Shown here in pieces: positions 37,750 to 45,956 of a stretch of DNA of 47,778 nt. Both the position numbers and the translations under genes were made by a program. The stretch covers positions 1 to 47,778 of the forward strand of contig DASZOV010000058.1 in assembly GCA_035550595.1 (NCBI GenBank), given 5' to 3'. Every line of letters starts with the position of its first letter. Position 1 is the first letter of the stretch. The notes under the pieces are model-generated. The model was not told the DNA's origin, did no database searches, and saw nothing but the letters and a program-made list of their open reading frames with translations. Source of the DNA: CALFMR01 sp035550595. Its GTDB lineage: Bacteria; Acidobacteriota; Vicinamibacteria; Vicinamibacterales; SCN-69-37.

Positions 37750-38958
37750 ATGCTCACGAGCGCCCCGGTCCGCGTGTCCGCCCGCGTCAACGGCTTCAGC
37801 TACGCCATCCGGAACATCGTGGCGGAGGCGAAGGCGATCGAGGCGACCGGCCGGCCGGTGCGCTATCTGAACATCGGCGATCCCGTGCAGTTCGGCTTCC
37901 GCACGCCGCCGCACCTGGTTGCGGCCGTCGACGAAGCCATGCGCGCGGGACACAACGGCTACGCGCCGTCGGTCGGTATCATGCCGGCACGCGAGGCCGT
38001 GGCCGGCGAGTGGACGCGGCGTGGCGTCCCGGTGACCGCCGATCGCGTCGTGCTCACGTCGGGCACGTCGGAAGGCATCGAGCTCGCACTCAGCGCCATC
38101 GCCGATGCCGGCGACGACGTGCTGGTGCCGGCGCCGAACTATCCGCTCTACACGGCGGTGCTCGCGAAGATCGGCGCGCGCGGCGTGCACTACCGCATGG
38201 ATCCCGACAACGACTGGCTGCCCGACATGGACGACGTCCGCCGCCAGATCGGGCCGCGAACACGCGCCATCGTCGTCATCGATCCGAACAATCCGACCGG
38301 CGCCGTCTATCCCGAAGCCACGCGCCGCGCGTTCATCGATCTCGCGGAGTCGACCGGGCTCGTCATTCTCGCCGACGAGGTCTACAGCGACGTCGCGTTC
38401 GACGGCCCCACGGCGCTCCTCGGATCGCTCGCGCCCGACGCACCGATCATCTCGTTCTCGTCGCTCTCGAAGGCGTATCTCGCGCCCGGCTGGCGCACGG
38501 GCTGGCTCGTCGTCGGACGATCGCCGCGGCTCGACGAGGTGTTGGCCGCGATCAAGAAGCTGGCCGACGCGCGGCTGTGCAGTCCGGGACCGATGCAGTA
38601 CGCGGTGGCGCCCGCGCTCACGGGCGATCGCAGCCATCAGCGCGTGTTCGCCGACGCACTCCGCGCGCGCGCCGAAGTGACAACGCGCCGGATCTCGGCC
38701 ATTCCGGGGATGCGCTGCGTCATGCCGCGCGCCGCGTTCTACGCGATGCCGCAGGTCGCGCTGCCGCCGGGCACGAGCGACGAGGACTACATCCTCGGTC
38801 TGCTACGCGCGACGGGCATCCTGTGCGTGTACGGATCCGGCTTCGGCATGCCGCGCGATGGCGGCTTCTTCCGCATCGTCTTCCTCGCCTCGCCGGAAGA
38901 GCTCGACGCCATCTACGACGAGATGGCGGACTTCACGCGCGGATTCCTGTCGCGGTGA
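37750..38958 (+). CDS. Class I aminotransferase (AlaA-like)
   Basis: 402 residues, fold type I PLP enzyme. YLNIGDPVQFGFRTP, GYAPSVGIMPAREAVAGEW, LTSGTSEGIELAL (phosphate-binding), PAPNYPLYTAV, IDPNNPTGAVYP (Asn and Asp contacts), ILADEVYSDVAFDG and Lys241 in SFSSLSKAYLAPGWRTGW (internal aldimine) are intact; FFRIVFLA carries the C-terminal carboxylate-binding Arg. Motifs resemble the alanine/glutamate-pyruvate transaminase AlaA, but amino-donor specificity is not certain. The next gene begins 8 bases after the stop. Confidence 0.9.
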   Translation: MLTSAPVRVSARVNGFSYAIRNIVAEAKAIEATGRPVRYLNIGDPVQFGFRTPPHLVAAVDEAMRAGHNGYAPSVGIMPAREAVAGEWTRRGVPVTADRVVLTSGTSEGIELALSAIADAGDDVLVPAPNYPLYTAVLAKIGARGVHYRMDPDNDWLPDMDDVRRQIGPRTRAIVVIDPNNPTGAVYPEATRRAFIDLAESTGLVILADEVYSDVAFDGPTALLGSLAPDAPIISFSSLSKAYLAPGWRTGWLVVGRSPRLDEVLAAIKKLADARLCSPGPMQYAVAPALTGDRSHQRVFADALRARAEVTTRRISAIPGMRCVMPRAAFYAMPQVALPPGTSDEDYILGLLRATGILCVYGSGFGMPRDGGFFRIVFLASPEELDAIYDEMADFTRGFLSR

Positions 38959-38965
38959 GCGCCCA

Positions 38966-40024
38966 GTGAGTGACGAGCGCCTGCGCCGGCGTCAGGACAT
39001 CGCGTTCGCCGTCGCACTCACGCTGTTCGGCCTCGTCGCGCTGTGGGTGCTGTTCCTCGTCCGGCACGTTCTGCTGCTGCTCTACGTGGCCGGACTGCTG
39101 GCGATCGGCTTCGGTCCCGCGGTCCGATGGCTCGAGCAGCGACGTGGCGCAGCGACCGCCGGTCGACGCCGGCGCCGACTGCCGCGATGGGCGGCGATTC
39201 TCATTCTTTACGTCTTCATTCTCGGCACGCTCGGCGGGCTGCTGGCCGTCATCCTGCCGCCGCTCGTCTCGCAGTCGACTGACCTCTGGCAGAAGCTGCC
39301 GACCTACGCGGACGAGCTGCAGGGCGTACTGCAGCGGCGCGGGCTCATCTCGCATCCCTACACGTGGAACGAGATGCTCAAGAACGTGCCGAGTCCGGGC
39401 CTCGCGGTGGCGGGCGTCTTCGGCGCGCTGCAGTCGGTCGCGGGCGCGGTTGGCGCGTTCGTGACGATCCTCGTCCTGCCCTACTACTTGTTGCTCGACG
39501 CGCAGTCGCTCGAATCAGGATTTCTCCGGATCTTCCCGCACAGCCAGCGCCGCGAGGTCGCCACGCTCACGCACGAGGTGACGCTGAAGATCAGCGCGTG
39601 GCTCGGCGGCCAGCTCGTACTCGCGTTCATCATCGGCTCGACGGCCGCGCTTGGTCTGTGGCTCCTGGGCGTGCCGTACTTCTATGTCCTCGCCCTCGTC
39701 GCGGGCGTCGGCGAGCTCATCCCGGTCGTCGGCCCGATCCTCGCCGCGATTCCCGCGATCCTCGTCGCGTTCACGGTCTCGGTCGAGACCGGCATCTTCA
39801 CGGCGTCGTACTTCGTGATTCAGCAGTTCGTGGAGAACCACTTCCTCGTGCCGCGCGTGATGCAGCGCCAGGTGGGCGTGAGCGCCGTGACGGTCATCGC
39901 GGCCCTCCTCATCGGTTCCGAACTCCTCGGCATCGTCGGCGCGCTCCTGGCCGTGCCGACCGCGGCGATCCTGCAGGTGCTGTTCGACGCGTTCGTGGCA
40001 AGGGGGAAGACGGAGGCGGCGTAA
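38966..40024 (+). CDS. AI-2E family (PerM-like) membrane permease
   Basis: 352 residues with about seven to eight membrane helices: two near the N-terminus, one at about 75-95, a long extracytoplasmic segment (TDLWQKLPTYADELQGVLQRRG) and a C-terminal bundle with the family motif VGELIPVVGPILAAIPA and QQFVENHFLVPRVMQRQVGVSA. Family members export or transport varied substrates; autoinducer-2 transport should not be assumed. The start is GTG 38966. A hairpin follows the stop. Confidence 0.9.
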   Translation: MSDERLRRRQDIAFAVALTLFGLVALWVLFLVRHVLLLLYVAGLLAIGFGPAVRWLEQRRGAATAGRRRRRLPRWAAILILYVFILGTLGGLLAVILPPLVSQSTDLWQKLPTYADELQGVLQRRGLISHPYTWNEMLKNVPSPGLAVAGVFGALQSVAGAVGAFVTILVLPYYLLLDAQSLESGFLRIFPHSQRREVATLTHEVTLKISAWLGGQLVLAFIIGSTAALGLWLLGVPYFYVLALVAGVGELIPVVGPILAAIPAILVAFTVSVETGIFTASYFVIQQFVENHFLVPRVMQRQVGVSAVTVIAALLIGSELLGIVGALLAVPTAAILQVLFDAFVARGKTEAA

Positions 40025-40070
40025 GGGGGCGTCGCGGGCCGGCACAGGGGCCGGCCCTACAGTCGCCCCC
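40025..40070 (+). terminator. Nested hairpin after the AI-2E gene
   Basis: Outer stem GGGGGCG (40025-40031) / CGCCCCC (40064-40070) encloses inner stem GGGCCGGC (40036-40043) / GCCGGCCC (40050-40057), and is followed by TTTCGCG. It starts directly after the stop codon, so it probably terminates transcription; its core resembles the hairpin at 45821-45843. Confidence 0.55.
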
Positions 40071-40247
40071 TTTCGCGCGCTTCGCGCCTTCGCGCGAGCC
40101 CTTCCCATCCTTCGCGGCTTCGCGCGAGACCCGCACCCCTTCGCGTGTTCGCGCCCTTCGCGGCTCCGCGTGAAGCCCTTCCGTCCCCCTTCGCACGGGC
40201 CTCGCTCCGCACCCTTCGCGTCCCCCAGTCCTGCCCGATCCTTGCGA
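40071..40247. repeat. CTTCGCG string repeats ahead of nuoG
   Basis: At least three variants of the string family occur in tandem in 40071-40172: CTTCGCGCCTTCGCGCGAG, CTTCGCGGCTTCGCGCGAG and CTTCGCGGCTCCGCGTGAAG. The rest of the gap to 40247 holds no gene. Confidence 0.65.
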
Positions 40248-40262
40248 TATGATCGAGCCGTT
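40248..40262 (+). promoter_or_regulatory. -10 element of nuoG
   Basis: TATGAT (40248-40253), nine-base spacer, then ATG 40263; leaderless or nearly so. Confidence 0.55.
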
Positions 40263-42038
40263 ATGGACACCGTCACGCTCACCATCGATGGACGCCAGGT
40301 CACGGTCGAGAAGGGCAAGTCGGTCCTCGAGGCCGCGATCGCGCACGGCGTCGACGTCCCGTACTACTGCTACCACCCGGGACTCGGCGTCGACGGCTCC
40401 TGCCGCGTCTGCATCGTCAAGATCGAGAAGATGGGCAAGCTGCAGACGGCCTGCTCGACGACGTGCACCGAGGGCATGGTGGTGACGACGGCATCGCCCG
40501 ACGTCGTGGCAGCGCGCGCGAGCGTGTTCGAGTTCCTCCTGGCCAATCACCCGCTCGACTGCCCCGTCTGTGACAAAGGCGGTGAGTGTCCGCTGCAGGA
40601 CTTTTCTTATACGTTCGGTCCGGAACGCAGTCGCATGGAGTTCCCGCGCCGCGAGTTCGACGGCTCGGGCGTGAAGGCGGACGTCGACTTCGGCCCGACG
40701 CTGCTCCTCAACCGCAACCGCTGCATCCTCTGCACACGCTGCGTCCGCTTCATGCGCGACGTCGAGGGCGACGCGCAGATCGGCATCACCGATCGCGGCT
40801 ACGGCAGCGAGATCTCCACGTTCGAAGAACAGGGCGTCATCTCGCTGCTCTCGGGCAACCTGATGGACGTCTGCCCGGTCGGCGCGATCACCACGCGCGA
40901 CTACCGCTTCCGCTCGCGTCCGTGGGACAACGCGCACGCCGTCGACACGATCTGCACCTTCTGCGAGAAGGGCTGCAACACGACGGCCTGGATCAAGGCG
41001 AAGCCGGAATGGGCGAAGGGCGCGCGCCTGGTGCGCATGACGCCGAGGCTGAACCCCGACGTCAATGGCTACTGGATGTGCGATATCGGCCGCTTCGACT
41101 ATCACTGGGTCGAGGGCGATCGCCGCGTGCTCCAGCCGCACATCCGGCGCGGCACGTCGAACGACGCGGCGCAGTGGGCCGACGCGCTCGTCGCCGTGAA
41201 GGACGCCGTCGACGCGGCGGGCGGTCCGGCCAACACCTTCTTCTACGTGTCGGCGCACGCCTCTCTCGAAGAGTTGTACGTGCTACGTCAAATCGCGGCC
41301 GGCGCCGGCGGACTGACGCTCGCCTGGCGCTACCGTGAAAAGCCGCAGCCGGCCAAGACGAAGTTCCGCATTCCATCCATCGACGCACCGAACGTGCGCG
41401 GCGCGCGCGATCTCGGCTTCGACGTCGGCGAGCCCGGCCAACCCGCGGATCTCTCGCGTATGAAGGCGGCGGTCGACGCGGGTCAGGTGAAGGTGCTGTA
41501 CGTCATGGACTCCGGTCCCGACGGCTCGATCGGCGACGTCGACTGGATCCTCGCGGCGCGCCAGGCCGGCAAAATCCAGACGCTCGTCGTGCACGCCGTC
41601 CTGCACACGTCGCTCGCCGAGGCCGCCGACATCCTGTTGCCCGCGAGCGCGTTCGTCGAGAAGGACGCGACCTACACGAACATGGACGGCCGCGTGCAGG
41701 CCGCGTCGCGCGTGATTCCACCGCCTGGAGACGCGGTCGAGGACTGGCAGGTCCTCGTGAAGCTCGGCGTCGTCTTCGGATCGAACCTTTCGTTCGCCTC
41801 GTCGGCGGCGATTCGCGAAGCCATCGCACGCGACTTCGCGTCCGTACCCGGCTACGCGGACATCCCGTCGCTCGCGTTCTCGCGTCCGGTTCCGGCCAAG
41901 ACGTGGCTGCAGGGCTCGAATCCTTCCGAACGGTGGAAGTGGGACTTCATGTTCCAGGATCTGCCGCCCGTGAAGTTCGGCGACGACTTCGGGCCGCTGC
42001 CGCGCGCGGACGTCATCCCGTTGAAAGAAGTGAAATAG
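40263..42038 (+). CDS. nuoG: NADH-quinone oxidoreductase subunit G (orphan)
   Basis: 591 residues, much shorter than E. coli NuoG but within the range of short homologues. The N-terminal [2Fe-2S] ferredoxin has Cys36, Cys47, Cys50 and Cys64; the His-ligated cluster is H96-x3-C100-x2-C103-x5-C109 (NHPLDCPVCDKGGEC); a [4Fe-4S] domain follows (CILCTRCVRFMRDV and MDVCPVGAIT), then another Cys set (CTFCEKGCNTTAWI) and a molybdopterin-fold region with ADILLPASAFVEKDATYTNMDGRVQ. It sits alone, without nuoE, nuoF or other complex I genes, so it may be the main subunit encoded apart or serve a related dehydrogenase or hydrogenase. Confidence 0.9.
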   Translation: MDTVTLTIDGRQVTVEKGKSVLEAAIAHGVDVPYYCYHPGLGVDGSCRVCIVKIEKMGKLQTACSTTCTEGMVVTTASPDVVAARASVFEFLLANHPLDCPVCDKGGECPLQDFSYTFGPERSRMEFPRREFDGSGVKADVDFGPTLLLNRNRCILCTRCVRFMRDVEGDAQIGITDRGYGSEISTFEEQGVISLLSGNLMDVCPVGAITTRDYRFRSRPWDNAHAVDTICTFCEKGCNTTAWIKAKPEWAKGARLVRMTPRLNPDVNGYWMCDIGRFDYHWVEGDRRVLQPHIRRGTSNDAAQWADALVAVKDAVDAAGGPANTFFYVSAHASLEELYVLRQIAAGAGGLTLAWRYREKPQPAKTKFRIPSIDAPNVRGARDLGFDVGEPGQPADLSRMKAAVDAGQVKVLYVMDSGPDGSIGDVDWILAARQAGKIQTLVVHAVLHTSLAEAADILLPASAFVEKDATYTNMDGRVQAASRVIPPPGDAVEDWQVLVKLGVVFGSNLSFASSAAIREAIARDFASVPGYADIPSLAFSRPVPAKTWLQGSNPSERWKWDFMFQDLPPVKFGDDFGPLPRADVIPLKEVK

Positions 42039-42069
42039 CAGCAGGGCCGACGCGGGCCGCCTCGATGCC

Positions 42070-43875
42070 ATGCGATTGCTTCGACTGCTTCCGCCCGTCG
42101 TTCTCGCCCTCGCCGCGCTCGGCCTCGCGCAAGGTCCGGGCCCGGCCACGCTGCAACTGACACCGCTCGTCGAGAGCGACGCGGCCGCCGGCGGCACCGT
42201 CCGCCTGGCGCTCCAGATCGCCGTTCCCGACGGCCTGCACATCCAGTCGAACGCCCCGCGCGATCCCGCGCTCATTCCGACGGCGCTCACGATCGACGCA
42301 CCGGCGGGATTCGCCGTCACCGGCATCGCATTCCCGGACTCGATCGATTTCTCGATGCCGGGCTTCGATCAGCCGCTCGCCGTTTTCGAACACACGATCG
42401 CCGTCGGCGTCGTCATGACGGTGCCGGCAGGACAAGCGGCGGCCAACGTCGCCATTCCCGCGCATCTTCGCTACCAGGCGTGCGACGCGACGCAGTGCTT
42501 CCCGCCGCGCACGGTCGAGACGTCGTGGACGCTCCACGTCGTGCCCGCGGGTGCGTCGGTCGCGAAGACGCACCAGGATGTGTTCGGCGCGATTGCCTTC
42601 GACCGCGCGGTCGCGCCGCCGGCACCGGTTGCGACTTCGACGGCCTCGGCGGCCGCGCCTTCTCCGGCCGCCAGTGGGTCGGCAGCAGCGGCACCTGCGA
42701 CGGCCTCGGACGCGGACGTCGCGGCGCTGCTCGACGACTTCACCGTCTTGAACAAGGAAGGCAGCGGCGGCTACATGAACGCCGCAGACTTCCTGACGTT
42801 CGTGCACAACGCCGAGAACGGCGTGAAGTCGGCCGGACCGTTCGAAGGACGCGGGCCCCTGGCGATCCTCGCCATCATCTTCATCGGCGGGCTCGCGCTG
42901 AATCTCACGCCGTGCGTGCTGCCGATGATCCCGATCAACCTCGCGATCATCGGCGCCGGCGCGGGCAGTGACAAGCGCGGACGCGGGCTCTGGCTCGGCG
43001 CCGTCTACGGCGGCGCAATGGCCATCGTCTATGGCCTGCTGGGACTCGTCGTCGTGCTCACGGCCGGCACGTTCGGCACGATCAACGCGTCGCCCTGGTT
43101 CAACGTCGGCATCGCGGCGCTGTTCGTCGTGCTCGCGCTCGCGATGTTCGACGTCATCCCGATCGACTTCTCGCGCTACTCGAGCGGCATCCGGTTCAAC
43201 CCGAACAGCCGCGGCACGTCACTGCTCGCGTTCGGCATGGGCGCGGTCGCGGCGCTCCTCGCGGGCGCGTGCGTCGCGCCGGTCGTCATCCAGGTCATCG
43301 TCTTCTCGAGCAACCTGTACGCGGGCGGGACGAAGGTTGCGCTCGCACTGCCCTTCGTGCTCGGTCTCGGCATGGCGCTGCCTTGGCCGATTGCCGGCGC
43401 GGGGTTCTCGGCGCTGCCGAAGCCGGGCGCGTGGATGGTGCGCGTGAAGCAGGTGCTCGGCGTCTTCATCCTCGTCATGGCGGGCTACTACGGCTATGTC
43501 GCGTACGGCATCTTCGCCAACCGCATGGTCGATCCCGGCAGCGTCTCGGCCAGCGTGGCGTCGAAGGTCAAAGAAGGCTGGCACGCATCGCTCGCCGAGG
43601 GTCTCACCGTGGCGCGTACCGAGCAGACGCCTGTCCTCGTCGACTTCTGGGCGACGTGGTGCAAGAACTGCCTCGTCATGGACGAGACGACGATGGAGGA
43701 TGCGGGGGTGAAGGCGGCGCTGGCGAAGTACACGCGCATCAAGGTCCAGGCCGAAGATCCCGATCGCGTGCCGGCGCCGGTCAAGCGGTTGATGAACGAG
43801 ATCGGCGCAGTTGGTCTTCCCGCGTACGCCATCCTCCAGCCGAAGCCTCCAACCGAGACGTCGGCCAGACGCTGA
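42070..43875 (+). CDS. dsbD: Thiol:disulfide interchange protein DsbD
   Basis: 601 residues. A signal peptide (1-20) leads to the periplasmic alpha domain with its redox pair Cys138/Cys143 in YQACDATQCFPP. A Pro/Ala/Ser-rich linker (about 160-215) precedes the eight-helix membrane domain with Cys282 (NLTPCVLPM) and Cys401 (LAGACVAPVV). The C-terminal thioredoxin domain has the motif Cys531-Lys-Asn-Cys534 in DFWATWCKNCLVMD. All three cysteine pairs are present, so it can carry electrons from cytoplasmic thioredoxin to periplasmic proteins such as DsbC or cytochrome c maturation factors. It starts 31 bases after nuoG and may be cotranscribed. Confidence 0.93.
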   Translation: MRLLRLLPPVVLALAALGLAQGPGPATLQLTPLVESDAAAGGTVRLALQIAVPDGLHIQSNAPRDPALIPTALTIDAPAGFAVTGIAFPDSIDFSMPGFDQPLAVFEHTIAVGVVMTVPAGQAAANVAIPAHLRYQACDATQCFPPRTVETSWTLHVVPAGASVAKTHQDVFGAIAFDRAVAPPAPVATSTASAAAPSPAASGSAAAAPATASDADVAALLDDFTVLNKEGSGGYMNAADFLTFVHNAENGVKSAGPFEGRGPLAILAIIFIGGLALNLTPCVLPMIPINLAIIGAGAGSDKRGRGLWLGAVYGGAMAIVYGLLGLVVVLTAGTFGTINASPWFNVGIAALFVVLALAMFDVIPIDFSRYSSGIRFNPNSRGTSLLAFGMGAVAALLAGACVAPVVIQVIVFSSNLYAGGTKVALALPFVLGLGMALPWPIAGAGFSALPKPGAWMVRVKQVLGVFILVMAGYYGYVAYGIFANRMVDPGSVSASVASKVKEGWHASLAEGLTVARTEQTPVLVDFWATWCKNCLVMDETTMEDAGVKAALAKYTRIKVQAEDPDRVPAPVKRLMNEIGAVGLPAYAILQPKPPTETSARR

Positions 43876-43971
43876 CGGTACGGTCGCATTGCCGATGCGG
43901 GCGACCGACGCGCGACAAATCATCAAAGAAAGCCGGGCGGCGCGATCGAAGTGCTGCTATAGTAGCCGGGC
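43876..43971 (+). promoter_or_regulatory. Intergenic region with -10 element of the CHASE3/GAF gene
   Basis: TATAGT (43958-43963), eight-base spacer, then ATG 43972. An imperfect hairpin (GGTCGC ... GCGACC, 43886-43910) follows dsbD and might be a weak terminator. Confidence 0.55.
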
Positions 43972-45150
43972 ATGGAGCAGAGCGTGAGGCATCGTAACCT
44001 CGGGCTGCTGTTTGCCTTCATCGTCCTCCTCGCGATCGGCACACTCGTTCAGAACTTTCGATTCGACCAGTCACTCGCGCGCACGCGCGCGTCGGCTGCC
44101 GCCGTCGACCATCGCATCGGCACGGCCGAGGTGACGCTCTCCGATTTCCGCGCCGCGCAGACGGCGTATCTCGCGACCGGACAAGGCCCGGACTTCTGGA
44201 TGCAGCGTGCCGGTGAGTTGTCGGGGCAGATCGACACGGCCATTGGCGATCTGCGGCAAACCGCGGACGATGATGTGCGGACGCACTACGAGGCGGCGTC
44301 CGCGGCGCTCCAGGCGCTCTTGAAGATCGACGGCCGCGCGCGGGACGACATCCAGAACGATCAGCGGTTCATGGCGTCGGATCTGATTCTGACCGACAGC
44401 ACCGCACCCGCACAGCAGCTCACGGCGGCACTCGAAGCCGCGCGCACGGCCGAGGCCTCGGCCGCCGACGCGCACATCGTGCGCACGTCGCGGATTCGCC
44501 TGGCGATGAACGGGCTAGCGTTTCTCGTGCTCATCGCGGTCACGTCCAGCGTGGCCCGCCGCAAGCCCGCGCAGACGGCGGTCTCAGCGCGCGCCGAGAC
44601 GGCGGAGATGATCCGCAACCTGCCGCCGCCGGTGAAGACGGGGATCACACCCGTCGCGAGACCGGTCCCGGCGCCCATCGCCAGCCTGCCGGACGCGGCT
44701 GAACTCTGCGTCGACCTGGCGCGCGTCATCGACAGCCGCGATGTCCAGACGCTCCTCGAACGAGCCGCGCGCGTGCTCGAAGCCAAGGGCGTCATCATCT
44801 GGATGGCGGACAAGGACCAGGGCACGCTCCAGCCGACCTTGACGCACGGCTATTCGGACAATGTCCTCACGCGCCTCGGCGTGCTCGACGTCGACGCCGA
44901 CAACGTCACGTCGCTCAGCTACCGCTCCATGCGGCCGCAGACGATGACGGCCATGTCGATCGGGTCGGCCGGGGCGATTGCGGTGCCGCTCATCACGGCG
45001 GCCGGGTGCACGGGGGTGCTGGCGGTCGAGACCCGCGACAGCAAGCCGGCGAGCGAGATGGTCGCCGTCGCCCGCATCATCGCCGCCCAGTTCGCCACGC
45101 TCATCGCGCCGGGCGAGTTCGCCGCCGCCCCCGCGGCAGCGCAGGGCTGA
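43972..45150 (+). CDS. Membrane protein with CHASE3-like sensor and cytoplasmic GAF domain
   Basis: 392 residues. Membrane helices at about 12-30 and 178-196 enclose a helical periplasmic domain with DFRAAQTAYLATGQGPDFW, resembling CHASE3. The cytoplasmic part has an Ala/Pro-rich linker and a GAF domain (about 245-380: RDVQTLLERAARVLEAKGVIIWMADKDQG, AIAVPLITAAGCTGVLAVETRD). There is no kinase, cyclase or phosphatase output domain, so it must act through a partner; the GAF-GAF-PP2C protein encoded convergently downstream is one candidate. It is monocistronic. Confidence 0.82.
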   Translation: MEQSVRHRNLGLLFAFIVLLAIGTLVQNFRFDQSLARTRASAAAVDHRIGTAEVTLSDFRAAQTAYLATGQGPDFWMQRAGELSGQIDTAIGDLRQTADDDVRTHYEAASAALQALLKIDGRARDDIQNDQRFMASDLILTDSTAPAQQLTAALEAARTAEASAADAHIVRTSRIRLAMNGLAFLVLIAVTSSVARRKPAQTAVSARAETAEMIRNLPPPVKTGITPVARPVPAPIASLPDAAELCVDLARVIDSRDVQTLLERAARVLEAKGVIIWMADKDQGTLQPTLTHGYSDNVLTRLGVLDVDADNVTSLSYRSMRPQTMTAMSIGSAGAIAVPLITAAGCTGVLAVETRDSKPASEMVAVARIIAAQFATLIAPGEFAAAPAAAQG

Positions 45151-45350
45151 CAGTCAGTCATCTTCGCGGCTTCGCGTGAGGCCCAGCGTGAGCCGCGGGG
45201 CGCCCTCGCGACACTCGGAAGTCATCTTTATCTCACTCGCTCGCGGGGCCCCACCCCCGCTCGCCCGCTCAGCGCCGCTCCTGCGTCGCGGGCTTCGCGG
45301 ACTTCTATTAGCGCGCTTCGGCGCCCTCACTGCGTTCGCGAGTCATCTTC
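45151..45350. repeat. Repeat cluster, first part
   Basis: Holds a CTTCGCGGCTTCGCGTGAGG string (45164-45183), a degenerate GCGCTGGGG-type module (45238-45310, GGGGCCCCACCCCCGC core) and a partial module (45313-45350) ending AGTCATCTTC. No gene is seen. Confidence 0.65.
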
Positions 45351-45354
45351 TTTG

Positions 45355-45437
45355 CAATGCGTTGGGGCCCCACCCCCAATGCCACGCGCTTCGGCGCCCT
45401 CACTCCGTTCGGGGCCTCGCGGAGTCAACTTTTCTTG
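45355..45437. repeat. GCGCTGGGG-hairpin dispersed repeat, copy 3
   Basis: CAATGCGTTGGGG / CCCCCAATGC hairpin followed by ACGCGCTTCGGCGCCCTCAC and TCAACTTTTCTTGG. Relative to copy 1 the stem carries compensating changes (GCGCTGGGG to GCGTTGGGG, CCCCAGCGC to CCCCAATGC), which preserve pairing. Confidence 0.75.
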
Positions 45438-45956
45438 GTTTGCGGCTTCGGTGGGTCTGTCCGATTCTTCGCGACCTTCGCGGCTTCGCGTGAGACTCCC
45501 CCCGTCGCCTGCCGCCTGTTCCCTGTCGCCCGTGTCATCCCCACCGGTCAGTGCCTTCGCGCACCGGCCTCGGAGCGGGACACCCCCGGGCGCGGCCCCA
45601 GCCGCAGTCCACTCGATTTGCCGGCTTCGCGCGCGGCATGCATCTTGAAATCAAGGAGCGTGGGTCGTCAGTCGTCAACGCGATGCGCCAACATACGACA
45701 GGCAGGCGCTGGCATCGACGCATCGCGTGTTTCACTCACGACGTCCTGACGGCCCACTTCCTCTTTCTCCTGATTCGTCCTACTTCGTTCCCGGTCTAGA
45801 CTCCACCCTGCTCTTCCCCCCAGGGCCGGCACTGCCGGCCCTGCACTTGTACGGACGAGGACAGGCGCGCCCCTGCCACGCGTCTCGTGGTCGACGCTCG
45901 ACGTGCGAGGGCACGATTCGAAGCGCCCGACGTACTGCAATTCCAGATCGACGCAG
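45438..45956. other. Non-coding stretch before the PP2C gene end
   Basis: 45470-45494 has another CTTCGCGGCTTCGCGTGAGA string. 45821-45843 is a perfect hairpin CAGGGCCGGC-ACT-GCCGGCCCTG that may end transcription from the minus strand. The remainder has no convincing open frame, tRNA or known RNA; short frames lack gene-like codon use. Confidence 0.5.

Noticed and set aside
45438..45956. Small protein genes or structured RNA in the gap before the PP2C gene
   Set aside because: No frame shows gene-like codon use or a start signal, and beyond one hairpin no known RNA fold is recognised.
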